Shown one piece after another: positions 44,301 to 55,599 of a stretch of DNA of 64,000 nucleotides. The DNA is from Usnea hakonensis. Lineage: Eukaryota; Ascomycota; Lecanoromycetes; Lecanorales; Parmeliaceae. The first letter of the stretch is position 1; each line of letters starts with the position of its first letter. Where the stretch lies: assembly GCA_013423325.1 (NCBI GenBank), contig BLJB01000019.1, forward strand, positions 124,001-188,000, in the 5' to 3' direction. The notes below the pieces were generated by a model that made no database searches, was not told the DNA's origin, and saw only the letters and a program-made list of their open reading frames with translations. Both the position numbers and the translations under genes were made by a program.

Positions 44301-47300
44301 ATGGCCGCTCTCACTCCAATGACGAATACAGCCACCGTCCCGGATCTTTGGGACAATGCTTTCAAGACATTGAAAGAGAAGGACAAGCAAAATGTTGACT
44401 TCCAACGCACGGATAAACGGGCTATACTGGAGGACGTGCTCGTGGAGGTCCAGAAAAAGAAGCAGGATTGTCTCACTCGACGACTGAAGTACAAGAGAAG
44501 CAATGGAGACTCTGTTCACATTTACGACGTGTGTGAAAAGATCGTGAAGTGGGTAAACACATTCAAGGAGGTTGGGGATGCGGCTGTGCAGTATGATCCT
44601 GGACACGCTGCTCTTCCTTGGGCTGCAATACGATTTTTCCTGCAGGTACGGAAGGGGAGGAGATAGAGCATATCATTTGAATTGAAGCAGAAAGGTGCTG
44701 AGTCCACTCACAGGTTGCTGTCAATGATGTTCAGATCTTTGGAAATTTGGCGGATGGATTAGAAGTCGTTAGTAAAACCGTTGCTCACTATGCTGCCATC
44801 GAAGAGAATTACCTTCGACAGCCGTCATCAGTCGACACTAAGCTACAAGACTTGATAACAGCCACATACGCCTCCATACTACGCTTCCTCTCCAGATGTC
44901 GCAGATATTTTGACCTGGGACAGGCCCAACGATTTGCAAGAAGTATCGTACAGCTACCAGAAATGTCAACCAAGAAACATCTAGACAGAATTGCAGAGAA
45001 TGACAGATGGGTAACAAAATGGACCAGCACCATTGACGCCGAACGATTAGTCAATGGTCTTGGAGAGCTACGAGTGGAGTCCACAGAATCTGCGTCTAAA
45101 CTCGAAGCTTTGCTCACAAACTTTAACGAGCCTATGATTCGTACCATGAACCAAGTTTCAACTCTGTCAGGTAGGCTTGTCGACATCAGGAATGAGTCTC
45201 AGTTGAAGAAGGATCGCCTTACGATCCTCAAATGGCTTTCAGATGTCCAGTATAAAAAGCATCATCAGACCTTATCTAAAGGTCTACTTGAAGGTACCGG
45301 AAAATGGCTGCTGAATAAGCATGAGTACGTCGAGTGGAGGAATTCTAGCGTGTCCTCAGTTTTGTGGCTTCATGGAATACGTGAGTGCTCTACTTTGTAA
45401 TCATAACGGATTTAAGCTTTCTAATATCACATAGCCGGATCGGGGAAGACATATCTAGCGTAAGCCTCTACAGCAGCGCTAAGCGTCCCTCACTGACAAT
45501 GATAAGGGCGAATGTCGTCAAGCACCTTCTAGCAGAGAAATCGACTTACGAAAATGCCGCTCCTATTGCCTACTTCTACTGCCAAAGGAACACGGCAGAT
45601 ATTCGGCGATCTAATCCGACAGAAGTACTGCGAGCTATTCTCAAACAAATCATGCTCGGCAAAGCTGACTGGGAGTCTGAGTCGCCCACTGCTAAAGAAT
45701 ACAGGCGACGAAAGAAAGAAGCTGATGAAGATGGATCCGATATTGAATGCTTCGATCTATTAGAAACAACACAGCACATCATTGACGCTGTTGGGGAAAT
45801 GCCGGTGACCATAATCATCGACGCTCTGGACGAATGCCATACAGACCAAAGACCTCAACTTCTGAATGCCCTGGATCTTCTTTTAGAAAAATCGGCTCAC
45901 CTCGTGAAAGTCTTTATATCGAGCCGAGACGATATCGATATAGTCCTGAAGCTACAAAAACACCGAAACATTTATATCGGCGTCGACGACAACAAGCAGG
46001 ATATCAATAGGTTCATCCAGTCAGAAATGCAAAAAGTACAGAGCGAAGGCCGACTGCTAAAAGGCATGGTCTCCTCGGAGCTCCAAGATTCCATTACCGA
46101 AAATTTAGCTAGGAAAGCCCAAGGGATGTATGTATGTAGCCTTCCAGAACTACCGCAGACTGAATGCTGATCGTCTATAGGTTTCTCTGGGTGAATCTGC
46201 AAATCCAGAATCTGTGCGATAGCCGCCGAATCAAAGTTGAAGACGATCTACTGGAGGAGCTCACCAGACTGCCACAGACTCTTGCTGGCATGTATTCCCT
46301 AATCCTCGAAAATATTAGTCAGATCGAACAACACGGTCGAAGTATTGCGGAAACAGTTCTGAAATGGCTTCTTTGCGCCTTTGATTCGTCATCCGCGATC
46401 ATAATCGCCGCTTGCTCAGCAGAAAATTCAAGAGAGTGCAGGACTCTCTCCGTTCATGATGTCTTGGACGTTTGCTCCAACTTGGTAATTTACGACGAAG
46501 CGTTGGATAGATTTCGATTCGCACATTTATCTGTCCGAGAGTTCCTCGAGTCTCAACCCGGTTACACTTCGTCTGAGGTGAACCAGTCTGTTGCGAAGAA
46601 ATTGCTGCAAATTTTGATGAGCCCTCGGTCAGAGAATTTGAAGATTGTCCGACTGTACGAGTACGCGACTTGTCATTGGACTTACCACTACCACAAAGTC
46701 GAAGAACAGCGTCGAAAAGAATTTTTTGAGCATTGTGCCAAGGGGTTCTTCTTCAACAGCGCTGAATCTAGTGAGGCCTACGAGACCTGGGCAGCCAAGG
46801 TAAGTCAGTATCCTTTTGGCTGGCTTGAAGAAGAGTGGAGTTTCGTGAGACGAAGAGGCCCTGGGTTTTTCTTGCCATACATCGTCAAAAGTCCCCTTCT
46901 TCTAGCCTGCCGCTTTGGGTGGTTGGAGATCGTCGATCACTGTGCGACATATCAGATCAATGATGGCTATTCAGAACCCACAACGGAGATGATGAAAGTG
47001 GCTATACAACATGGCTCAGCCTTAGTAGTTCGCTGGCTACTCGCCAGAAATGTTTGCCTCACGGTCCGACAATTGGAGCTGGCCATTCATTTTCAGCAGG
47101 CAGAGATACTCCAAATTTTCTTGGCTGAGATTAGCGTATCTTGCAATATGCTGGAATATGGCCAGGAGGACTTGGTACTTACTTTCCGACATGAGCTCAA
47201 AAACATATACGACTCTAGTGAAAACAGTGGGATTTCTCGATTGTTCAAGGATGGCGAAAGGATCTTGTGGCGTGTACAGGGTTTATATGAAGATTGTACT

Positions 47301-48275
47301 GCGTTCTTGATCGTTCGCTGGGGAACCGACTCTATGCTGAGAGATGCGAGTATACGTGCACACTGTATGCGCATGTTGGATTCTACCGCGATAATCCCTA
47401 CTCCTCAAAGCGAGTCCTCGGTTTCGGGGTCAACACGATGTGGGAGGCACGCCAGCGCCCCAGACCACACGATGCAAGGGATAAGTCAAAAGCTGCTCAT
47501 TCTAGCGGCTGTGTGTTGGCAAGAAGGAGTCTTCCGAGCGCTCCTTAGTCCGGGCACTGACCCAACATGCTCGGCTATATGTGAGGCACAGAAGCAAGCC
47601 AGCACCGTCACTCATAGGGGCCACTCCTTGTGTAGGCAGCAAATTGAGGGGCGCAAGCACAGGAGATACCCGAATAAAATAATTGTCGAGCTTAAACAGG
47701 GACTACTCGCATGGGCCTCTTATACTGGAAATGTATCCCTTGTGCAGTCAATTCTTGATCAGGACATGGACCCTAATATCCAGAATAGAAAGGGTCAAAC
47801 AGCTCTTTACTTTGCAGCGCAGCAGACCGAAGACAAGTACTCACATATAGACCTGGAGGCAGACAAGGAGGCAATCGTAAGGCTCCTGCTACGAAAAGGC
47901 GCACTTGTGACCTCAGCGGATGGCTACGGTGGTGCTACAGTCCTAGCACATGCCTTCAAGGCGCGATACAGCAAGATCGTGCAAATTCTTTTAGAAAATG
48001 GAGCTCAAATACCGAAGGGTGTCATTGGTGGGCCAGTGAAACAGCTATTGGATGCTTTTGAACATGGCCGGGAAGGAATCCGCGAAACTTTACTTGAGCG
48101 AGTTCAAGCTGCTGAAGTCCATTCACTGGACCTTCAACCGCCAATCTCAAGATTCTGCTGGCCTGGCGACCCTGTGGGAGTCGCTGCTGAACTCGCATTG
48201 GGAGGAACGATGCGAGTTTTGGGAGATGTGATTCTGGCAGCGTGCGAGGATACTAATGATCTAACTCAAACATAG
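44301..48275 (+). CDS. NLR-type receptor: NACHT_N - NACHT - ankyrin repeats
   Basis: Five exons (44301-44645, 44714-45380, 45435-45459, 45507-46127, 46181-48275) encode 1250 residues. Residues about 8-250 match the N-terminal domain of NWD-type NACHT NTPases (PF17100 pattern: DLWDNAFKTLKEKDK, KIVKWVNTFKEVGDAAVQYD, HAALPWAAIRFFLQ). The NACHT NTPase has Walker A GIPGSGKTYLA near 336-346, Walker B VTIIIDALDEC near 446-456, the sensor VFISSRDDID, and a winged-helix region (LTRLPQTLAGMYSLILENI, then RFRFAHLSVREFLES). A 350-residue segment without recognised repeats follows. Ankyrin-like repeats (about 1058-1165) include WASYTGNVSLVQSILDQDMD and NRKGQTALYFAAQQ. Fungal NLRs control heterokaryon incompatibility and response to non-self. 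The 25-nt exon 3 encodes just the P-loop. No partner effector gene lies next to it. Confidence 0.93.
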
Positions 48276-49088
48276 CTTTGATCGACGTAGCAATGAATTC
48301 GAATTTCGCTTTCTATCTGGTTACACTCGTCTCCTCTCTTCTTGTAAGCCTATCTGCCCTGAACGTGCACCGTCATTAAAAAAAAAACAGGACCTAAGAT
48401 GCCTCTGGCCGTAAGATAGAGGTCTCTGACCGGAAGGACAACACAGTGTGGCACGCTCTTGAGTAAGAAAGCAGTGAACATTCAATGTCCCCGATCCAAT
48501 TTCCGGCTCAGACGAAATCATCATCCCTTTCCTGCAATTCTGCTAGGCGGATCTTTTTGCCGGCTTTGCCCTACAAGACGATGGACCAGCGCCTAACAGG
48601 CTTGTTCCTATCGTTGCGATATTAATCAGCGACTGGAAATAGCATACGTATTGCAAAGCGAAGTAATTCTCTCGATAGCGTTTATAGAGTTAGCTTATAA
48701 GATTAGCGAGGGCAGATGTAAACACAGACTCTTTCCTTGTCCCGAATCACGACATCCATGCATAAGATGGTACTTGCCTCTAGCGAAACCAATGGCAGAC
48801 CATCTCCAGCTGCCACCTTGTTCCGAACATGTAAATACGCTGAATGACATGAAGTTCTTACCAATCCCCTCACTCTCTCTGCCCGAGGGCCGAGAGCCGA
48901 TGACATAACCAGAAAGTCTGCAGCAAAATACAATTTGATATTAAAAAGGTCCTCTAGCTGACCAATCCTCCTCCCTTCAGTGCTGCTAATCAAAGCAAGT
49001 CCAGACTATATCATCCCCTCTTCCCTCAAACCAACGGTTTATGCAACCCACCACCCGTCTCCTTTCCATCCTCTCCCACCTGAACACC
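48276..49088. other. Intergenic region
   Basis: An 813-bp spacer between the NLR and the SDR gene; no gene recognised. A short A-run lies near 48378-48390. Confidence 0.5.
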
Positions 49089-50011
49089 ATGCCCAGAACA
49101 ATCGCCATCATCGCCGGCGTCGGCCCAGGCGTACGCTATTCACCTCCCTCTCTCTTGCCACTCCTACTGACCTCAATGCCCCACAGACCGGCGCAGCCCT
49201 CGCCCGCAAATTCGCCTCCGCATACCCCGTCGTTCTCCTCTCCCGCAACCCAGACAACTACATCTCCATCGTCGACGCCATCAACAACCAAGGCGGTTCA
49301 GCAATGGGGATATCGACCGATGTATCCGATTCAAAGAGTCTAAAGGGCATGTTGGAGAAGGTGAAATGGGAACACGGCAACGATGTGCGCTGCGCGGCGG
49401 CGATATTTAATGTCAGTGGGCCGTTTGCGCGGAAGCCGTTTCTGGATTTGACGGAGGAGATGATGGACGCGGGGTATGCAGGGAGCGTGTGAGTGGGATC
49501 TATTGCTCGCCCCTTGAGCTCCTATGCACAGCACAGCACAGGCCGACGACGAGGACTTCCTCATCATCGCTACATGACTACAGCGGGATTCCAAGACTGA
49601 AAAATCCTCTCTACAACCCACAGCAAAGGATCCTTCCTCTTCTCCCAAACGACCCTCCCCCTCCTCCTCGCCGGCGTCCCCACCCTCCCGCACCCCCCCA
49701 CCCTAATCTTCACCGGCGCAACCGCCTCGATCAAAGGCTCCGCCCTCTTCGCCGCCTTCGCAAGCATGAAACACGCCCTCCGCGCCCAAGCGCAGTCCCT
49801 CGCTCGGGAATTCGGCCCCAAGGGCGTGCACGTCGCGCATGCGGTTGTGGACGGGGTGATTGACATACCGCGGACGCAGGGGTATGGGTTGCCCAAGGAG
49901 GCGATGATTGATCCCGAGGCGATTGCGGATGCGTATTGGCATTTGCATCTGCAGCCCAAGACGGGGTTTACGTGGGAGATTGATATTAGGCCTGCGGGGG
50001 AGAAGTGGTGA
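49089..50011 (+). CDS. Atypical short-chain dehydrogenase/reductase lacking the catalytic tyrosine
   Basis: Exons 49089-49130, 49187-49488 and 49624-50011 encode 243 residues. The nucleotide-binding motif is AGVGPGTGAALARKFA (about residues 10-25), split by intron 1 between GPG and TG. FNVSGPF replaces the usual NNAG strand-4 motif. The active-site stretch reads TGATAS, then GSALFAAFASMKHALRAQ. In this alignment Phe160 stands where SDRs have catalytic Tyr, with Lys164 kept (F-x3-K). Such an FAxxK pattern may define a separate SDR subgroup, so loss of classical oxidoreductase chemistry, or a non-catalytic role, is possible. The second intron (135 bp) is longer than its neighbours. The C-terminus (TWEIDIRPAGEKW) is typical of the small SDR size class. 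Confidence 0.87.
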
Positions 50012-50324
50012 TTCGGAAGGAAGGTTTGGGGGTGGGAGGGTGGTGGTACAGCGCTGGAGAGCTATAGCTCAGACAGACATGTGAGATTGAACAAGGAATT
50101 GTCTCTGCGGGGTCTGAAGCTCTGCAGTCTAGATAATCGTCGTCTTGATTTCTTTCCGTTGACTCAAAACATTTGCCAGTCTCCCCAAGCACATCGTGTC
50201 CACTTTTCCCTCATCCGCGTATAAGCTGCTCTCCGAACAAAGCACCCCCACTCACACGCACCAACCTCATTCACCTCGAGCAGTCACCCAAACAAGAGTA
50301 TTCGTCCAAGCCTCCCTTACACCC
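50012..50324. other. Convergent spacer
   Basis: A 313-bp spacer between the stops of the SDR and the minus-strand membrane protein gene; no gene seen. Confidence 0.5.
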
Positions 50325-51665
50325 TCACCACCTCCTCCTCCCCTCACCACCAAAATCCCCCCCCCTCCGCTCCCTCTCCACTTGCTCATCGAATTCCCTC
50401 TGCGCCTCAGCCTTCGCATAACCCTTCTCTTCATCCGAGCTCGAAAAGGAAAAGCTGTCTCCCGAAGGGGTTGACCCGTCTTGTTGTTCTTGCCGCGCAG
50501 CCCTGCCTCTTATCTCACTACCTCTCCCTATGCTCGCACTACCTCTCCCTACGTTCGCACTGCCTCTCCCTACGCTCGAGCGCGCAGGCTCGGAGGCAGA
50601 TTGCTGCCTTATGCGCTCCCAGACGCTGCCCCCATCACCGTCGCTACCGCCCGTGGGACTGGCGTCGTCGAAGTCGCTGCCGAAATCGCTTGCGAAATCT
50701 TTGGGCTGTCTTTCCACCTTTTCCATTTGGAATGTTGGCGCTCTGTTTCTGGCTGGGTTCTGATCGGCTGCTGGTCTCGCGTTGGCTTCTGCGGATCTCA
50801 TCTGGCCATCGCTCAGCACTCCACTCATGTCCCCTGCTCCGCTTAAACGCCCTTGCTCTTCATCATCTATCCCCATATCCAACATGGCACCACCAGTCGG
50901 GCTGGCATCATCCACCTCCGCCCCTCCACCCCTCCTTCCCCTCCCTTGATCCCTTTCTCTCGGCAAACTCTGCATCCTTCCCTCCCTCCTAGCCTCCGCC
51001 TGCTTCACAATATCCCCCGCCCTCTCACTCCTCTGCCTCTGCTCCCTCGCAATCGTCTCTCTTAACCGCCTATTCGCATCCTGCAACCTCGGATCCTGAA
51101 TCTGCCCCACCGCACTCACAGTAGCCGCATACGAGCTCACGGCCAACGGGACCAGAAACGCGCCCAGAGCACAATACGCCAACCCCCTCGCGACATGCAG
51201 CACATTCGCCTTGGCCTGGCCGCTCACCCCTTGCAGAATCTCCTTCCCGCCCACCCTCATCCTCTGCCCATCCCAGAACCCCTTCTGAACCTCCCCCTCC
51301 GCCGGCTCCGCGCTCAGCATCTTCCCCGTCAACCCCTGAAACGGAAACCGGAAGTCCGCGCGCGTAGCATACGCTCTATATAAGCCGGCCGCTATACCGA
51401 TTGCGGGACCGTACGAGGAGATGGCGAAACCTTTCGCGGCGTGGTATGCGATTGCCGAGGATTCGGGCTCGGTGAGGGGTCGGTGGATGGATTGGGAGAA
51501 TTGGGTGCTTTGTTTTTCGATGAGGGTTTGTTGGCGGGCGGTGGTGTAGCCGGTGAGGGGGCCGAGGAGGGGGAGGACGGAGGGGAGGTTGGCGGGGGAG
51601 ATGGGGGAGGGAAGGGCGTAGGGGTCTGGGGAGGATTCGGGGGTGTCGTAGGGGTCGGGGGGCAT
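50325..51665 (-). CDS. Unknown protein with central membrane segments and a low-complexity C-terminus
   Basis: A single open frame of 446 residues starts MPPDPYDTPESSPDPY. The conserved-looking part is residues about 60-200. It has a first hydrophobic segment (AKGFAISSYGPAIGIAAGLY), a basic loop (RAYATRADFRFPFQG), and a second hydrophobic segment (HVARGLAYCALGAFLVPLAV, then SSYAAT), consistent with two membrane passes. A charged coiled-coil-like stretch follows (RLRETIAREQRQRSERAGD). The C-terminal half is low complexity, with the octapeptide DDASPTGG repeated twice about 90 residues apart and VGRGSANVGRGSASIGRGSE repeats. I do not recognise the family. The codons are strongly C-rich at third positions. 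The Pro-rich N-terminus and the C-terminal tail are probably disordered. Confidence 0.75.
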   Translation of the reverse strand: MPPDPYDTPESSPDPYALPSPISPANLPSVLPLLGPLTGYTTARQQTLIEKQSTQFSQSIHRPLTEPESSAIAYHAAKGFAISSYGPAIGIAAGLYRAYATRADFRFPFQGLTGKMLSAEPAEGEVQKGFWDGQRMRVGGKEILQGVSGQAKANVLHVARGLAYCALGAFLVPLAVSSYAATVSAVGQIQDPRLQDANRRLRETIAREQRQRSERAGDIVKQAEARREGRMQSLPRERDQGRGRRGGGAEVDDASPTGGAMLDMGIDDEEQGRLSGAGDMSGVLSDGQMRSAEANARPAADQNPARNRAPTFQMEKVERQPKDFASDFGSDFDDASPTGGSDGDGGSVWERIRQQSASEPARSSVGRGSANVGRGSASIGRGSEIRGRAARQEQQDGSTPSGDSFSFSSSDEEKGYAKAEAQREFDEQVERERRGGDFGGEGRRRW

Positions 51666-52058
51666 GGTTGGGGTTATGGGGGGGGTGAGGTTCGGGGGGT
51701 GGGGAGATGGATTGGATGAGGTGGGGGGTTGGTGATAGGGTCAATGGGTGTGTTATCGTGGATCAGACATTTATTGCTGTTGGAGCCGAAATGGCCTTTC
51801 AATGCCTTGCTGAGGGAGAGTGAATATGTGCATAACCATTTTAGTGCCACGCGCATAATTTTGGTGTTTATGCACGCGTCCTCGAAATTGCCTTTAACAC
51901 CATGTTACAGTGCTATTCAACCCACGTCACTTTTTCTGACTTATAAATCTCTGCAAGGACATGAATTTTAAATCCATGTATCTGAATCCAAATCTTTGTG
52001 ATGTGAAGAATCAGAGATTTCAAGATCCCTCAATCTGACGTAGAAGTCTGTGCCCATC
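51666..52058. promoter_or_regulatory. Divergent promoter region, unknown membrane protein / MRE11
   Basis: A 393-bp spacer between divergent starts. The left end is G-rich (pyrimidine-rich leader of the minus-strand gene). No other gene is seen. Confidence 0.5.
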
Positions 52059-54471
52059 ATGCCTGGTCTCCCTGGTAAGGAACCTCTTTTCAATGTACAA
52101 TCACACTCTCACGATGTGTCTACAAACACAAAACCTGTGCTGATAAACATCCTAGCTGCAGACACTATACGCATACTCGTAGCCTCAGACAGTCATGTCG
52201 GCTACAACGAGCGAGACCCTACACGGGGGAACGATAGCTGGAAGAGTTTCCACGAGGTGATGTGCCTAGCAAGAGAGAAGGATGTGGACATGGTGCTTTT
52301 GGCTGGGGATCTCTTCCACGACAACAAGCCTTCACGAAAGGCCATGTTCAATGTGATGCGGTCTCTGAGGATGAATTGTTATGGAGAGAAGCCATGCGAG
52401 CTGGAGATGCTTAGCGACAGTAGTGAGGTATTTGAAGGGTATGCCAAGATATCCAATCGTTGTTGGAGGCTGTCGAAAGCTGACAAGTACTGCAGGGCGT
52501 TCAATCACGTCAATTACGAAGATCCAGATATCAACGTGGCTATCCCGGTCTTTTCCATACATGGCAACCATGATGACCCATCAGGGGTATGTTGAGATCA
52601 ATGGACTTGGAGATGATTTAGGCTCACAGTTGCTAGGATGGCCATTTCGCAGCCCTCGATTTACTCCAAGCTGCCGGCCTGATCAATTACTACGGACGGG
52701 TTCCAGAGGCAGACAATATTCAGATCAAGCCTGTACTTCTACAAAAGGGAAACACGAAACTTGCCCTATATGGCATGAGCAATGTGAGAGATGAGCGGCT
52801 TTTCCGGAGCTTTCAAGATGGAAAGGTCAAATTCTTTCGGCCAGGCACACAACAACAAGACTGGTTCAACATCATGAGTGTCCATCAAAACCAGTAGGTC
52901 TTGTGATTGGAGGGAAAGGTCTATGCTAAATGGGCAACAGCTATGCGCATACCGATACGGGATATCTCAAAGAAGCTGTTCTTCCAGATTTTCTAGACAT
53001 GGTGGTATGGGGTCACGAACACGAGTGTCTTATCGATCCCAAGTACAACCCTGAAATGAATTTTCACGTTATGCAGCCAGGATCGTCAATTGCCACATCA
53101 CTCGCTGTAGGGGAGGCGGTACCGAAACACGTTGCCGTACTCAGCATCACAGGTCGAGATTTTGCTGTGGAACCCATTCGATTGAAGACGGTCAGACCTT
53201 TCGTAATGAGAGAGATAGTTTTATCTGAAGAGAAGGGACTCAAGGCTCTGGCAAAAAGGGCCAACAATCGGACTGAACTCACTCAATTTCTCACGAAAAT
53301 TGTTGACGACATGATTGAGCAAGCCCATGAAGAATGGAACGCCGCTCAGGGAGACGAGGAACAAGCCGATGATGAAGTCCCACCATTACCGCTGATCAGA
53401 CTGCGAGTGGAGTATACTGCACCTGAAGGGGGTAATTTCGACTGCGAAAACCCACAGCGGTTTTCAAATCGGTTTAGTAAAAAGGTCGCCAACGTCAAGG
53501 ATGTGGTCCAATTCTATCGAAAAAAGAAGTTAGCTGGCACTCGAGTCGCACAGAATGGCGCAGCGATGCCTGAAGAGTCTACTCTTGCGTCACTTGGCGC
53601 TGACACTGTGAAGGTGGATCAGCTCGTGCGGGAGTTCCTCGCCGCGCAGTCCCTCACAATTCTACCTCAGAATTCTTTTGGTGACGCCGTCGGCCAGTTC
53701 ATTGAAAAAGATGACAAGCACGCAGTGGAGGAATTTGTCGCGGAGAATCTTTTGAAGCAAATCGATCAACTGATGAAGATGGATAAGTTGGATGACGAGG
53801 GCATTCGCGATGCGATGGAGAATGGAAAATCCCATCTCGAAGAGCTCTTTGCCGCCTCTGGGCGAGCTCAGAGAAAGAAGAATAAGCAGAAGGCTCGTCC
53901 AGATGATTGGGATTCCGATTTAAACGGTGCTTGGGAAGATCAGCGAATTGAGAATGTCCGGTCAGATCTTGAGGACGAGGACAAGGAGGATGACGAATCA
54001 GATGAAGTAACAGCCAAACCGAAAGCGAAAGGTCGGGGGAAAGCAGCGCCGAAAAAAACCGCCGCTCCAGCTAAGAAGGCAGCTCCTGCGAAGAATTCGA
54101 GAAGTAAAAAGGTTGTTGAGTCAGAAGACGAGTCAGAAGACGAAGATGTGGTCATGCTTGATTCTGATTCTGACGAGAGCCAATTATTCGTCAAGCCGGA
54201 ACCACCTACACGAGTAGCAAAGAAAGCAGCACCAGCGAAAGCACCCGCAACAAGGCGTGCACCAGCACGAGCACCAGCACGGCCCACTGCGACCAAGGCC
54301 GGCGGGCAATCGCAGTTGAACTTTTCTTCCCAAGCTCCAACTCGATCGAGAGGCGCGACGAAGAAGGTACAGGAGGTCAGTGACGATGAGATCCTTGACG
54401 ACGACGACGACGACGACGAAGACGCCTTTGAACCCCACGCCTCGGCACGGCCTTCGAGAAGTCGACGCTGA
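52059..54471 (+). CDS. MRE11: Double-strand break repair nuclease Mre11
   Basis: Exons 52059-52074, 52162-52438, 52496-52586, 52637-52893 and 52941-54471 encode 723 residues. Exon 1 is only 16 nt (MPGLP plus one base). The phosphodiesterase motifs are complete: DSHVGY near residue 14, GDLFH near 55, GNHDDPSG near 119, HQNHYAH near 214 (split by intron 4) and WGHEHEC near 237. These bind two Mn ions for exo- and endonuclease activity. The capping region and Rad50-binding segment follow. The C-terminal 200 residues are acidic and basic by turns (EDEDKEDDESDE; AAPKKTAAPAKKAAPAKNSR; RAPARAPARP), as expected for the DNA-binding tail. Mre11 works with Rad50 and Xrs2/Nbs1 in end resection and checkpoint signalling. 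The gene is intact. Confidence 0.96.
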
Positions 54472-55599
54472 GGTATGAATCCTTGATCGAGTGAAGTAGC
54501 TGGACGTAGGTGTGAGCTTCCACGGGAAAAGTTTGAATTGGTAGCATGGTGTTTATTTGGAGTACTCTAGGGAGCGTTGCTACTTTGATACCCATACTAC
54601 GTAGCATAGTTCTAAGATGACCCAAAGAAAGGGCAACGAGAGGAGCTGCAAGCCATCCGTCGATCCACTCAGTCCGTATCCGATGGTAGAAGTCAATAAT
54701 GGGTGCGGGCGCCAAGGGCCTTTAGCGAATCCGGGGCCGAGTGCAAGTCTCCGTTTATGCGAAGATGCATTTTATGGTAGAGGACTGAGACGAGGATTCC
54801 TCTTGTATGAAGTACCCCGATTGCCCTTGTTTGGGGGAATGTGTATACATACATCATTCTGGTGAGAGTACATTCACCGCGTTGATAGGTCAAAGACGTA
54901 GACAACTTAGGCAAGTACACGCAGAAGAGAAGAAGAATTGGGAGATGGCTGACGTATCTAATCCGGACCAGCTCACAGATGTTCATTCCAATGCAAAGGT
55001 ACCTTATGTACCTTATGTTGTAGAACCGAATAGGGTAAAGAGGAGCAGCGTAGAATAGGGGAAAGATCTAGAATGTCATGGACCTGCATCCGTGAGAGCG
55101 CTTTCACATTATTCGTGGAAATGTAGGATGGATGCATCGATGCTGATAATCTGATAACCAATGAGGGGTTCTTTACCCCTCATCAATCATTAATTCGCTA
55201 TTGTTTTCGGATTAATGGGATTCGGGAGATTGGATGGAGGATGACGCTATCTGGGTTCGGATTTGGTCTAGACTGAGATTGTAGTGTAGGTAGTGTATGT
55301 GGGGTTTGCATGCTTCTCTTTTTATTATTCTCGCTATGACATGACCCCTCGGACTTGACTTTTGCCTGCGGGGGACGGGGAAGCAAGTCAAGCTCCCCCC
55401 CAAGTTGCCAGTTGCCGGTAACATTGCGTCGTAGATATTGAAATAATATATCCTCCGTCTCTTTCTTTTTCTCTTTCTCTTTCTCTTTCTCTTTTCTTCA
55501 TCATATCATTTGCATGAGCATCAGCATTACACGATTGCTACAATTGACATTGACACACTTGTAATTCATCTTCCACACAATCATTGACTCTTACCCAAC
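54472..55599. other. Intergenic region with ALDH promoter
   Basis: 1.1 kb without a recognised gene. The motif AAGGTACCTTATGTACCTTA lies near 54996-55015. A polypyrimidine tract lies at 55460-55500. Confidence 0.5.
55460..55500. repeat. Polypyrimidine (CTCTTT)n tract upstream of ALDH
   Basis: Repeats of the form tctttctctttctctttctc about 100-140 bp upstream of the ALDH start. CT-rich tracts of this kind are common in strong fungal promoters. Confidence 0.7.
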
